A DNA stretch of 64,000 nt. Origin: Acidobacteriota bacterium. GTDB taxonomy: Bacteria; Acidobacteriota; Terriglobia; Terriglobales; Acidobacteriaceae. Shown here piece by piece: positions 1 to 8,634 of the stretch (the stretch's first letter is position 1; each line of letters opens with the position of its first letter). The notes below the pieces were generated by a model. That model saw nothing but the letters and a program-made list of their open reading frames with translations, made no database searches and was not told the DNA's origin. Made by a program: the position numbers and the translations under genes. The stretch spans positions 1 through 64,000 of the forward strand of contig JAEYQK010000007.1 of NCBI GenBank assembly GCA_023410055.1, given 5' to 3'.

Positions 1-249
1 GCCCGCGCCAAGTTCTATCAGGGTCAGATCCGGGCCCGCAGCCTCAACCATCTCATCAGCGTGCGTTTCGAAAATCGAGTGCTCCGTGCGCGTCAGATAG
101 TACTCAGGCAATTCCGTAATTTCTTCAAATAACTCCGACCCGACACGGTCATACAGCAACCAGGGAGGCAGGGTCTTGGGGCTGCCGGTGAGCCCCCGCC
201 AGACATCCATAGCAATTGGGGAGATGTGCCACTGATTAAAGCCGATCAT
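1..249 (-). CDS. egtD: EgtD, L-histidine N-alpha-methyltransferase (N-terminal 83 codons; cut by the window edge)
   Basis: EgtD uses S-adenosylmethionine to trimethylate histidine to hercynine, the first step of ergothioneine synthesis in the cytoplasm. Only the first 83 residues are visible. They contain the family's N-terminal signature YDRVGSELFEEI followed by LPEYYLTRTE, and then the start of the SAM-binding Rossmann motif (LIELGAG) at the window edge. The ATG at 249 overlaps the egtB stop codon by 4 bp (ATGA), so the two genes are translationally coupled in the order egtB-egtD. The C-terminal two thirds of the gene lie outside the window. The family assignment is strong because both the motif and the neighbour agree. 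Confidence 0.93.
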   Translation of the reverse strand, partial: MIGFNQWHISPIAMDVWRGLTGSPKTLPPWLLYDRVGSELFEEITELPEYYLTRTEHSIFETHADEMVEAAGPDLTLIELGAG

Positions 250-1565
250 TGAGCCAGCCGTATGCCCGAGAACTGCCACCGCGCATGCGGCGGGAAGAAG
301 TTGCGATAGGTTGCGCGGATGTGCGATGTGGGCGTCGCGCATGAACCGCCGCGTAGCACCATCTGATTGCACATGAACTTGCCGTTATATTCACCGAGGA
401 CGCCTGCTGCTGGGCGGAAGCCCGGATACGCGACGTATGGGCTGGCTGTCCACTCCCACACGTCGCCGAACAGCTGTTGGACTCCATGCTCGTGTAGGGA
501 CGGGGCTGTGCCCCGTCCAGCGGCAGCGGGATGCAGACGGTCTGATTCAAGCAGGTTAAAGGGCGACTCATCCGAGGGCAGAGGGCTGTGATCCGCAGCC
601 GCAAGTTCCCATTCGAATTCAGTGGGAAGCCGGCGCCCCGCCCACCGCGCGAAAGCGTCTGCTTCATAGAAGCTCACATTGCAGACGGGTTCTGCGAGAT
701 TCACTGCTTTCTCGCCATTCAGAGTGAAGACGCGCCACTCGCCGTCTCGGGTCTCCCAATATAGCGGTGCAACCCACTCGTTTGCGTTGACGGCATCCCA
801 GCCATCAGAGAGCCACAGTTCCGGACGCCTATAACCTCGGTCCGCCATGAACTCCAGGTACTCGCCATTGGTGATCAGTCGCGATCCGACGCGAAAATTG
901 TCGACCAGAATCCGATGTCGAGGCGTTTCGTTGTCGAATGCGAAACCCTCGCCTTCATGCCCGATATAGTGTTCGCCGCCAGGGAAGTCGACCCAGTCCA
1001 TGTTGGGTGTGTCTACTTCAAGACTCTTTGCCCCGCACTCGCGATAAGCAGGCCGCAGTGGATTCGTCCATAGGGCATATTTGATATCCGTCAGAATCAA
1101 CTCCTGGTGCTGCTGCTCGTGGTTGAGTCCGAGCACAACCAGGCGGGCTAGTTCCTCGGAGAGTTCGCCTTCAAGCAGTCGGAGCATGTTCTCGTCCACG
1201 TGATGCCGGTATTGTCTCACCTGCTCAAGCGAGGGTCGGGACCACAGCCCCCGTTGTGCGCGCACCGGATGTCCACCGAGTTGCTTGTAATAGGAATTGA
1301 AGAAGAACGTATATTTCTCGTCGAGTGGACGATATCCGGTGAGGTGGGGCAGCAGTAGAAACGTCTCAAAGAACCACGATGTATGCGCCTGGTGCCATTT
1401 GGTCGGACTTGCATCCGGCATCGACTGCACCATTTGATCTTCAGGACTCAACGGCGCGCACATTCGCTCCGTGGCTCGGCGAACTTCGAGATAACGATCT
1501 AGAAGTGGCAAACTGGCCTCTGATCTTTTTTGTGTGTTTTGATCAACTGCGAGGGCGGATCGCAT
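246..1565 (-). CDS. egtB: EgtB, hercynine oxygenase (sulfoxide synthase of ergothioneine biosynthesis)
   Basis: EgtB is a non-haem iron enzyme that joins hercynine to a thiol (gamma-glutamylcysteine or cysteine) with O2. The 439-residue protein has an N-terminal DinB-like domain with the iron-binding histidines: WHQAH near residues 57-61 and HEQQHQE near 149-155. A C-terminal formylglycine-generating-enzyme-like domain follows (FGDVWEWTASPY and a closing RNFFPPHARWQFSGIRLA segment). I chose the ATG at 1565 because AAGGAG lies 5 nt upstream; GTG 1571 and TTG 1568 are in frame but less well placed. It is followed by egtD with a 4-bp overlap. Oddity: a perfect 9-bp hairpin at 498-518 lies in the coding sequence and encodes an extra loop (RGTAPSLHEHGV) just before the FGDVWEW motif. 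Confidence 0.95.
   Translation of the reverse strand: MRSALAVDQNTQKRSEASLPLLDRYLEVRRATERMCAPLSPEDQMVQSMPDASPTKWHQAHTSWFFETFLLLPHLTGYRPLDEKYTFFFNSYYKQLGGHPVRAQRGLWSRPSLEQVRQYRHHVDENMLRLLEGELSEELARLVVLGLNHEQQHQELILTDIKYALWTNPLRPAYRECGAKSLEVDTPNMDWVDFPGGEHYIGHEGEGFAFDNETPRHRILVDNFRVGSRLITNGEYLEFMADRGYRRPELWLSDGWDAVNANEWVAPLYWETRDGEWRVFTLNGEKAVNLAEPVCNVSFYEADAFARWAGRRLPTEFEWELAAADHSPLPSDESPFNLLESDRLHPAAAGRGTAPSLHEHGVQQLFGDVWEWTASPYVAYPGFRPAAGVLGEYNGKFMCNQMVLRGGSCATPTSHIRATYRNFFPPHARWQFSGIRLAQ
498..518. repeat. Palindromic hairpin inside egtB (GGACGGGGC / GCCCCGTCC)
   Basis: A perfect 9-bp inverted repeat with a 3-nt loop lies within the egtB reading frame. The same 9-bp stem, with a different loop, forms the terminator hairpin at 52616-52637. 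In egtB it keeps the frame and adds a short polar segment between the two conserved C-terminal blocks. Whether it is an inserted mobile palindrome or a coincidence of GC-rich stems cannot be decided from one window. Confidence 0.6.
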
Positions 1566-1634
1566 CAACACTCCTTGCCGTGCCGTCTTACTCTGATGAC
1601 AATTGCTGTCGGAGGTTTCCGAAAATCGAGCGGA

Positions 1635-2174
1635 TTACCAGAAGTACCGAACAGTCCTGCGCACTGCATCTGTTGTGAATCCGTAAACGCAATGCGATGC
1701 AAGGGCCTGCACGTGAGTCATAAGGGGATACTGTGTCGGCGGACCGGCCAGACGCAGAGCCCACAATGAAAGTTCATCTGCACCTGCAAATACCGCCGTT
1801 CCGAATAGCACTCCGTCACCCGTTGCTGCCTTCGGAGCCATCTCCGCAATCGCTCCATACATTGCGCCGGTGAGGGTGCCAAAGGAATAGTGCACTACGG
1901 GTCCTAGCTTCTTTTTCTGTTCTCTAGATAGGTTTCGGTGCAGAAGACCTTCGGATATCCACTCTGCCGTGCGCATGGTGGAGTCTTCGCCATCGGATTG
2001 TGATTGCCGTTCTTGCGTCGTGCCTTCCGGATGCCTCTTCTGCTCGACTGTACGCATGGCCTTGTTCCATCCTTTTTGAAACTGGTTCATCGTCCAGGAA
2101 GCGAACAAGCCACCAATCGCGCCACTGGCTACACCCTTCCAGATCTCCGTATCTCGTGCACCTGTTGTTCGCAT
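1635..2174 (-). CDS. DUF1440 family membrane protein (YagU-like)
   Basis: The protein (179 residues from the ATG at 2174) resembles the DUF1440/YagU family of small inner-membrane proteins of unknown biochemical role. Seen features are an N-terminal hydrophobic segment with a WKGVASGAIGGLFASW motif, a charged, Gln/Ser-rich insertion at about residues 50-80, and further glycine-rich hydrophobic stretches (GTLTGAMYGAIAEM, LFGTAVFAGADEL) ending in a conserved-looking HCVYGFTTD segment. The open frame continues upstream to 2321, but that extension (Cys- and Arg-rich) does not look like coding sequence. The real start is therefore taken as 2174, with no strong ribosome binding site to prove it. 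It stands alone between egtB and the cytochrome gene. Confidence 0.7.
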   Translation of the reverse strand: MRTTGARDTEIWKGVASGAIGGLFASWTMNQFQKGWNKAMRTVEQKRHPEGTTQERQSQSDGEDSTMRTAEWISEGLLHRNLSREQKKKLGPVVHYSFGTLTGAMYGAIAEMAPKAATGDGVLFGTAVFAGADELSLWALRLAGPPTQYPLMTHVQALASHCVYGFTTDAVRRTVRYFW

Positions 2175-2342
2175 GTCGTATATGGATGGCAATAGCCGAG
2201 GTGAGGAGGCCAGATAGAGGCGCGGGAACAGCGGGGGCTTGGAGTGACGTGGCCGCCCAACCCGCAAAATGTTTCGTACACAGCTACTTCTTTTGCAACA
2301 TCCTGAACAAGTCGCGTCCACCTGAAAGGTTATGTACCTAGG

Positions 2343-2681
2343 TCACTTCTTCTGGAGAGTGCGAAGGTGAGCAATGATTTGTGAAACATCATCATCGTTC
2401 ATACCCGTGTGCAGAAAGGCGTGCGGGTATTCCTTGTGGTTCTTTCCGTGGCCGATGCTGTCAAATAGCTCCTGATCAGACATGTCGATGTACTTCTTCT
2501 CGCGCAAGTCGGGAACTTTCATCTTCTTCCGAGCCTCGGTGTTCCCGGAACCATCGTCGGCGTGACAATGCGCACAACGGAAACGATAAAGAGCAGAACC
2601 GCTATTGGCCGCGCGAATGGTGGAAGAACAAATTACGGCGACGAAGATGAGAAATGCACATCCGAAAGCCAGGATTTTCAT
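2343..2681 (-). CDS. Small secreted class I cytochrome c
   Basis: This is a 112-residue monohaem c-type cytochrome, probably periplasmic. Residues 1-25 form a signal peptide, and the haem attachment site CAHCH is at residues 36-40. Further on are the typical NTEARKKMKVPDLR helix region and a likely axial methionine, M94, in HTGMNDDD, followed by the closing helix VSQIIAHLRTLQ. The ATG at 2681 is chosen because the signal peptide begins there and AGGGG lies about 6 nt upstream; the longer frame from 2777 would run through the terminator hairpin at 2757-2791. Its electron-transfer partner is not evident here. Confidence 0.85.
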   Translation of the reverse strand: MKILAFGCAFLIFVAVICSSTIRAANSGSALYRFRCAHCHADDGSGNTEARKKMKVPDLREKKYIDMSDQELFDSIGHGKNHKEYPHAFLHTGMNDDDVSQIIAHLRTLQKK

Positions 2682-2756
2682 AAGAACCCCTGGACAGCAA
2701 TGGTTTGTGAAAGCCGCTGAATTGTACTCTGAACAGGCAGCCTCAGCCAAGTCTCT

Positions 2757-2791
2757 GCAAAAAACAAAGGGCATCACCAGGATGCCCTTTG
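2757..2791 (-). terminator. Rho-independent terminator of the acetyl-CoA synthetase/GNAT gene
   Basis: An 11-bp perfect stem (CAAAGGGCATC / GATGCCCTTTG) with a 5-nt loop lies just beyond the stop codon at 2810. On the minus strand it is followed by a run of six T. Confidence 0.9.
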
Positions 2792-2809
2792 TGCTTGACT
2801 TTGGCGCTT

Positions 2810-5575
2810 CTAGAGTGTGATTTCCGCCCGCGTGAGCTTGTCGGAGAGTTCGGCAACCGTGAATCCAAGCCTCTTGCAGATGGCCTTCATGTCGCCGTTT
2901 TCCGACAGCATATTGCAGTACACGCGTTTCAGTCCCTCATCGCGTGCAACCTCAAGCTGGCGGCGGAATAGCTCCGTGCCGAGTCCCTTGTGGTGGTACT
3001 CGTCGCGGATGATACCGGCCAGTTCCGCGGAGGTTGTGCCATGCTCTTTGCTCATGCGAGTTACAGCAACAATCTCCGGCACACCGTTGCCGTCCTTGCG
3101 TTCGGCGACGAGCGCCATCTCGCGGTGATAGTCGATGAAGCAAATGCGGGTCAGGCGTTCGTGTGCGGTCCGCTGAGATAGATTCAGCGGCTGGAAGTAG
3201 CGCATCGTCACGGTGCGCTCGCTGAGGTTCTCGTGGAACTTCACCATGGCAGGCTCGTCCTCCGGCCTGATGGGTCGAATTAGGACTTCGTTGCCATCTT
3301 TCATCCTCCAATTGCTGACATACTGGATCGGATAAGGCCTGATCGCCGTCTTCGGCAGATTCTCTTCCTTCATCTCCGGTCCATACACGACGACACGCGC
3401 ATCAAGCGCCAACAGTCGCTCCGGCGAAGCCAGCAACGGGTTGATGTCGAGCTCCTTGATCCACGGTTGCTCAACGATCAACTGGCTGAAGCGAACCATC
3501 AAATCCTCCAGCGCTGCCATATCCACGGCCTTGCGTCCGCGAACGCCTTTTAGCGCCTTGTAGATCTTCGTCTGCTCCATCATGCGCCGTGCCAGCGTCG
3601 AGTTCAAAGGAGGCAGCCCAAGCGCGCTGTCCTTGTAAACCTCAACCAACTGGCCTCCGGAGCCAAAAAGCAACACCGGTCCGAACTGCGCATCCATGGA
3701 AGAACCCAGGATCACTTCGTAGCCATCCAGCTTCGCCATCGGCTGAACGGTTACGCCGAGAAAATGTCCTTCGCCGGCCTTCTCGCGCACCGATTTCTCG
3801 ATCCCGTTGAATGCCTGCGTGACGGCTTCGGCATTGCGCAGATTCAGCTGCACGCCACCCACGTCCGTCTTGTGCGTGATCGTTTCCGAGTGGAGCTTTA
3901 GCACCACCGGATATCCGATCGCGTTGGCTGCCTCCACCGCTTCGCCCGCGGTCTTCGCAATCCGAGTCTCGGTGACCGGAATGCCATAGGCTTTCAGCAG
4001 TTCCTTTGACTCGAACTCGGTCAGGATCGTGCGCCCCGTCTTACGGACGTGATCGATGATCTCGGCCGCCTTATCGCGATCCACATTTTCGCTTGTTGCG
4101 CGCTCGGTGGGCGTCTCGTACAAGCCGCGCAGGTTATACGAATACTTCCACATGTAGTTGAATGCCGCCGCTGCAGCGTCAGGGAAAGCGAAGGTCGGAA
4201 TGCCTGCACGGTTCAGAATTTCTTCGCCAGCCTTCACCTGCGTGCCGCCCATCCAGCTTGCCAGAACCGGTTTGCCCAGCGATTGCGCATAAGGCTTCAG
4301 GTTCTCGGCGATGCGCGTCGGATCGGTCATGCCCTGCGGGGTCATGATCACCAGCATTCCGTCGATGTTTGGATCCTGCGCCGCAATCTCCAGTGACTTC
4401 GAGTAGCGCTCCGGTTCCGCATCACCAAGGATGTCGACCGGGTTGTTGTGGCTCCACGCATCCGGCAGAATTTTGTTGAACTTCTCGATCGTCTCCGGCG
4501 AAATGTCCGCCAGTTCGCCACCACCCTGTACCAGGGCATCCGTCGCCAGCACTCCGGGGCCACCCGCGTTTGTAACGATGCAAAGCCGTGGTCCTGCCGG
4601 ACGCGGCTGCTTGGCCAGCACTTCCGACATATAGAAGATGTCACTGATCGAATCGACGCGCAGCACGCCCGACCGCCGGAACGCCGCGTCGAGGACGGCA
4701 TCGCTTCCCGTTAGCGATCCCGTGTGGGAAGCCGCCGCTTTGGCCGCCGCAGCCGTGCGCCCCGCTTTGATGACGATGATCGGCTTTACCAGCGAGACCT
4801 CGCGCGCCGCACTCAGGAAGCTGCGCGGATCGCCGATCGACTCCATATAGATGACGATAGAGTTCGTTCGCGGATCATTGCCGAAATAGGTGATCAGGTC
4901 GCCCCAGTCCACGTCAAGCATGGAGCCGATCGATACGAAAGCGCTGAAGCCCACCATTTCCTGCAAGGACCAATCCAGCACCGCGGTGCACAACGCGCCC
5001 GACTGCGAGATGAACGCCAGGTTCCCCGGTCTTGCCACCGTCTGCGCAAACGTCGCGTTCAGGCCCGTAATAGGATTCATCACGCCCAAGCAGTTCGGGC
5101 CAATCAACCTCATCTTGCCCGTGATCGTCTGCTTGATCTGCCGCTCGTATTCTCTGCCCTGCTCACCGATTTCCTTGAAGCCGGCCGAAATCACGATGGC
5201 CGCGGGCACGCCGATTTCAACGGCTTCTTCGATCAGCTTCGGAACCGTGCTCGAAGGAGTCGTCACGACAATAAGGTCTGGACGCTCCGGTAGATCGCGC
5301 AGGCTCTTGTAGGCGCGAATTCCCAGGATGTTGTCGCGCTTCGGATTTACCGGGTAAACCGTGCCGCCAAAAGGCGTGCTCAACAGGTTCCAGAGGACAT
5401 TCCGGCCAACGCTGCCTGGACGCTCTGATGCTCCGATCAATGCCACCGATTTGGGTTTAAAAATGTCGTCGAGCGGTTGGCGTTCGGAGCGTAGAACGTC
5501 GTGCGCGGGATCAACCAGTAGATTCTTTCCTATCAACTTATTTACGCCGGGGTTGGCGGCGACGGGATTACTCAT
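2810..5575 (-). CDS. ADP-forming acetate-CoA ligase fused to a GNAT acetyltransferase domain (Pat/YfiQ-like)
   Basis: This 921-residue three-part protein starts with a CoA-binding Rossmann domain (KSVALIGASERPGSVG, about residues 40-60) and succinyl-CoA-ligase-like domains with the phosphohistidine site ASHTGSLTGSD. An ATP-grasp domain follows (about 510-730, with HKTDVGGVQLNL), and a GNAT domain sits at the C-terminus (about 750-920, with GIIRDEYHHKGLGTEL). Proteins of this architecture are either acyl-CoA synthetases or protein lysine acetyltransferases that control acetyl-CoA synthetase. Here both phospho-transfer histidines are kept, so ligase activity is plausible as well as acetylation. 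The ATG at 5575 has GAGGA 5 nt upstream. The gene is monocistronic, bounded by terminators at 2757-2791 and 5625-5673. Confidence 0.93.
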   Translation of the reverse strand: MSNPVAANPGVNKLIGKNLLVDPAHDVLRSERQPLDDIFKPKSVALIGASERPGSVGRNVLWNLLSTPFGGTVYPVNPKRDNILGIRAYKSLRDLPERPDLIVVTTPSSTVPKLIEEAVEIGVPAAIVISAGFKEIGEQGREYERQIKQTITGKMRLIGPNCLGVMNPITGLNATFAQTVARPGNLAFISQSGALCTAVLDWSLQEMVGFSAFVSIGSMLDVDWGDLITYFGNDPRTNSIVIYMESIGDPRSFLSAAREVSLVKPIIVIKAGRTAAAAKAAASHTGSLTGSDAVLDAAFRRSGVLRVDSISDIFYMSEVLAKQPRPAGPRLCIVTNAGGPGVLATDALVQGGGELADISPETIEKFNKILPDAWSHNNPVDILGDAEPERYSKSLEIAAQDPNIDGMLVIMTPQGMTDPTRIAENLKPYAQSLGKPVLASWMGGTQVKAGEEILNRAGIPTFAFPDAAAAAFNYMWKYSYNLRGLYETPTERATSENVDRDKAAEIIDHVRKTGRTILTEFESKELLKAYGIPVTETRIAKTAGEAVEAANAIGYPVVLKLHSETITHKTDVGGVQLNLRNAEAVTQAFNGIEKSVREKAGEGHFLGVTVQPMAKLDGYEVILGSSMDAQFGPVLLFGSGGQLVEVYKDSALGLPPLNSTLARRMMEQTKIYKALKGVRGRKAVDMAALEDLMVRFSQLIVEQPWIKELDINPLLASPERLLALDARVVVYGPEMKEENLPKTAIRPYPIQYVSNWRMKDGNEVLIRPIRPEDEPAMVKFHENLSERTVTMRYFQPLNLSQRTAHERLTRICFIDYHREMALVAERKDGNGVPEIVAVTRMSKEHGTTSAELAGIIRDEYHHKGLGTELFRRQLEVARDEGLKRVYCNMLSENGDMKAICKRLGFTVAELSDKLTRAEITL

Positions 5576-5624
5576 CAATGTCCTCACAAAACAGGTAGGT
5601 TCTCAATTGAAGGTGAACAAACAA

Positions 5625-5673
5625 TTTTAATTCAAAAAGAAGAGCCCCTGCTGAGATTCTACGCCGCAGGGGC
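5625..5673 (-). terminator. Rho-independent terminator of the GH27 gene
   Basis: An 8-bp stem GCCCCTGC / GCAGGGGC with a 14-nt loop lies 50 bp past the alpha-galactosidase stop codon. On the minus strand it is followed by TCTTCTTTTT. Confidence 0.85.
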
Positions 5674-5722
5674 AATTTCATGATGGAACCAGCGGATACT
5701 CTCGATGTGAGCGCTTCGCAGA

Positions 5723-7054
5723 CTACTTCGTTGCCCTCCACATCACAGCCGCATGCGGGTTCAGGCTGACCTCCACCTTGTCTTTCTTTCCGAGATCCTT
5801 GCGTTCCCACAAATCTCGTATTGCGAGCTGCTGTCCCGGAACTCCGATCTGTTCCCAACTGACCGACAACGTCTCCGGTTGTTCGCCGACGTTGAAGATA
5901 GCCACGTACTTGTCCGTGCTGTTCGGGACATCGGCCACCCAAGCGATGAAGTTCCCCTTGCGGTACGACTCACGGTTCTTGCTGCTGCTCTGGTTGACCG
6001 AAATGATCTCTGGATTCGTGATCAGCGACAGCGCGAATTCGTCGCTCGACGGCAGGTCTCCGCCAAAGATCAGCGGCGAACGGAAGATCGACCACAGCGT
6101 CATCACTGTCCGCTGCTCGTCAGGCGTGAACTTGGAGGGTGCGCCTTTGTGCTCCTTATCCGTGACTCTCAGTCTGCCCATGGGCAGCATGTCGGCATCC
6201 GGCCAAGTGTTATTCTTGCCGATCTCCCGCTGCCACTCGTGCATGTAGTCAAACTGCTTTCGCAGCAATCTCCAGTCATCCCAGAAGTCGTCCGAGATGC
6301 GCCACATCGTGGCGTACTTCTGGAAGAAGGCCGCCTCGGACGCGGGTGCTGGACCCGGCGAAATGCTTAGTACCATCGGACGCCCCGTCTTCTTCATTGC
6401 GAGACTCAGCGCCCGCATCTCCGCCGGTTGATACAGATGACTTCCCATGTCGTCGGCCTTCACGAAGTCTACGCCCCACGACGCATACAACTCCGCGATC
6501 GAGTCGTAGTAGGCCTGCGAACCCGGCTTAGTCGTGTCCACACCTACCATGTCCGGATTCCACCGGCATCCGTTCTCCATGTCCGCGATGTCAGCCGCGT
6601 GATAAGGCGTGCCTTTGATAGGGACATTCTTCACGACCGCCTGCTTCGGAATTCCGCGCATGATATGGATTCCGAACTTCAGTCCCTTCGAGTGAACGTA
6701 ATCGGCGAGTGCCTTGAAGCCAACACCATTAGCGGCGGAAGGGAAGCGGTTCACCGCTGGCGTCAACCGTCCGTACTCATCCATCGTCAGCGGTGCACCC
6801 GGTTTGTAATCGTGACCCTGCGCGGTGGGCTCATACCACTGAATGTCGACCACGATGTATTGCCAGCCATACTTTGCCAGCTTGCTTGCCATGAAGTCGG
6901 CATTGGCCTTGACGTCAGCCTCAGTGACGCTGGTGCCGTACGAATCCCAACTGTTCCAACCCATGGGAGGCGTCGGCGTAACGGGCGCGTCAGCAGCGGC
7001 ACAAATAGACATAAGGCAGAAAAGAACGAGAACGGCAAAGATGAACTTTGGCAC
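5723..7054 (-). CDS. Secreted GH27 alpha-galactosidase family enzyme
   Basis: This 443-residue protein starts with a signal peptide (about residues 1-21, ending SICAAADA) followed by PPMGWNSWDSYG, the hallmark opening of GH27 (beta/alpha)8 barrels. The expected nucleophile aspartate lies in GVDFVKADDM, and the acid/base aspartate is probably in WRISDDFWDDW. A C-terminal beta-sandwich domain follows. GH27 enzymes remove alpha-galactosyl (or alpha-N-acetylgalactosaminyl, beta-arabinopyranosyl) groups from oligo- and polysaccharides; the exact sugar cannot be read from sequence. The start is GTG with GGAGG 7 nt upstream. It probably acts in the periplasm or outside the cell on plant or microbial glycans. 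Confidence 0.9.
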   Translation of the reverse strand: MPKFIFAVLVLFCLMSICAAADAPVTPTPPMGWNSWDSYGTSVTEADVKANADFMASKLAKYGWQYIVVDIQWYEPTAQGHDYKPGAPLTMDEYGRLTPAVNRFPSAANGVGFKALADYVHSKGLKFGIHIMRGIPKQAVVKNVPIKGTPYHAADIADMENGCRWNPDMVGVDTTKPGSQAYYDSIAELYASWGVDFVKADDMGSHLYQPAEMRALSLAMKKTGRPMVLSISPGPAPASEAAFFQKYATMWRISDDFWDDWRLLRKQFDYMHEWQREIGKNNTWPDADMLPMGRLRVTDKEHKGAPSKFTPDEQRTVMTLWSIFRSPLIFGGDLPSSDEFALSLITNPEIISVNQSSSKNRESYRKGNFIAWVADVPNSTDKYVAIFNVGEQPETLSVSWEQIGVPGQQLAIRDLWERKDLGKKDKVEVSLNPHAAVMWRATK

Positions 7055-7160
7055 GATGGGCCTCCGGGATGTGGCTGAAAACGATTACAAATCTACACAA
7101 CCGCTTCTCTCCTGACAACATGCTTCGGCACGGTAGCGCCCGGCGCACATTCGGTTATCT

Positions 7161-7183
7161 GGAGGAACGATAATATGATCTGA
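7161..7183 (+). promoter_or_regulatory. Strong ribosome binding site leading a two-codon mini-ORF before cca
   Basis: GGAGG at 7161-7165 is ideally spaced from an ATG at 7175. That ATG opens only Met-Ile-stop (7175-7183). The cca start at 7186 lies 2 nt after this stop and 20 nt from the Shine-Dalgarno sequence, which suggests re-initiation or simply an off-register ribosome binding site. Confidence 0.45.
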
Positions 7184-7185
7184 GT

Positions 7186-8586
7186 ATGCCGACCAAACAG
7201 GCTGCGGTTGAGATCATCCGGGAGCTGCGCGCGAAGGGATACGAGGCGTATCTGGCAGGCGGCTGTGTGCGCGATCTGCTGCTGGGGCGCGAGCCGGCGG
7301 ATTATGACGTAGCCACTAGCGCAAAGCCGGATGAGGTTATGCGTATCTTCCCGCGGACGTTTGCAGTGGGAGCGCAGTTTGGGGTCGTGTTGGTGCCCGT
7401 CAGGGGTGAGATGCAGGTCTCTGCGGATGATGATCTTCCGCTGAGTGTGGAGCAGCTTCCGAGCCCTCACGCGAAGGTTGTGGAGGTTGCGACCTTTCGA
7501 AGCGATGGGCTGTATACGGATGGGAGACATCCGGATGAAGTGAAATTTTCCAGCAGTCCTAAAGAGGATGTGCAGCGGCGAGATTTCACGATCAACGGGC
7601 TGCTGCTAGACCCGCTGGACGACAATCGCATTCTGGACTTCGTGGGCGGACGAGCGGACATCGAAGCGCGCGTTGTGCGCACGATCGGAGATCCAGAAAA
7701 GCGGTTCAACGAAGATAAGTTGCGGCTACTGCGAGCGGTACGGTTTGCGGCGCGATTCGATTACGAGATCGAAACCAGCACTTTCGAGGTTATGCGGAGG
7801 TTGGCACCGCAGATACATCAGGTAAGCCGCGAGCGCGTGCGGGACGAGCTTAGCAAGATGCTGATCGAAGGATCAGCGCGGCGAGCGTTCGAGCTTCTTG
7901 ATGCGTCCGCGCTTCTGCATGAAGTATTGCCGGAAGTCGAGCGGATGAAAGGCGTGGCGCAGCCTCCGCAGTTCCATCCAGAGGGCGATGTATGGGTGCA
8001 CACGCTGATGCTGCTGGAGATGCTACCCAAGCCTACGTCGAAGACACTGGCGTGGGGCGCGCTTTTGCATGATGTGGGCAAGCCGCCTACTTTTCGAGTG
8101 GCGCCTGATCGAATCCGGTTTGACGGGCACGTTGAAGTTGGCGTCGCGATCGCGGCTGAGATCTGCAGACGACTGCGCTTTTCGAATGACGAGACGGAGC
8201 AGATCAAGGCGCTCGTCGAGAACCACATGAAATTCGCAGATGTGATGCGAATGCGGGAATCGACATTGAAGCGTTTCTTGCGCCTGCCGAAATTTGACGA
8301 GCATCTGGCGCTGCACCGCATCGATTGCTTAGGTAGTCATGCGAACCTGGAGCTTTACGAGTTTGCGCGGGAGAAGTACGAACAGACTCCGGTGGAAGTT
8401 GTTCGTCCAAAGCCGCTAGTCAATGGCAGAGACCTGATCGCAATGGGACTGAAGCCCAGCTCGGCGTTCAAGGAAATCCTCATTGCAACTGAAGACGCAC
8501 AACTCGAAGGTGCGCTTCGCAGCAAGGAAGAAGCCTTTAATTTTGTACGGCAGTTGCTGATGAGCAACCCCGAGTTGAACGGCTAA
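7186..8586 (+). CDS. cca: CCA tRNA nucleotidyltransferase / poly(A) polymerase family protein with HD domain
   Basis: This 466-residue class II nucleotidyltransferase adds or repairs the 3' CCA of tRNA, or alternatively polyadenylates RNA. The head domain has GGCVRDLLLGREPADYDV, with metal-binding aspartates D39 and D41. The RRDFTINGL motif and the ERV/RDEL neck region follow. A C-terminal HD phosphohydrolase domain is marked by LLHDVGKPP near residue 292 and VENHMKF further on. The CCA versus poly(A) choice is not certain from sequence; an HD domain is common in bacterial CCA enzymes. It is transcribed alone, divergent from the alpha-galactosidase and convergent with the response regulator. 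Its start is poorly placed relative to the only good ribosome binding site (see the mini-ORF at 7161). Confidence 0.9.
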   Translation: MPTKQAAVEIIRELRAKGYEAYLAGGCVRDLLLGREPADYDVATSAKPDEVMRIFPRTFAVGAQFGVVLVPVRGEMQVSADDDLPLSVEQLPSPHAKVVEVATFRSDGLYTDGRHPDEVKFSSSPKEDVQRRDFTINGLLLDPLDDNRILDFVGGRADIEARVVRTIGDPEKRFNEDKLRLLRAVRFAARFDYEIETSTFEVMRRLAPQIHQVSRERVRDELSKMLIEGSARRAFELLDASALLHEVLPEVERMKGVAQPPQFHPEGDVWVHTLMLLEMLPKPTSKTLAWGALLHDVGKPPTFRVAPDRIRFDGHVEVGVAIAAEICRRLRFSNDETEQIKALVENHMKFADVMRMRESTLKRFLRLPKFDEHLALHRIDCLGSHANLELYEFAREKYEQTPVEVVRPKPLVNGRDLIAMGLKPSSAFKEILIATEDAQLEGALRSKEEAFNFVRQLLMSNPELNG

Positions 8587-8634
8587 CACTTTCTTCCAGG
8601 CTTAAGACCGCCTGATCAGCCAAACGCCTTGGTA

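Noticed and set aside
4724..5293. 189-codon open frame on the plus strand
   Set aside because: It is antisense to the acyl-CoA synthetase/GNAT gene and Arg/His-rich like the other shadows.
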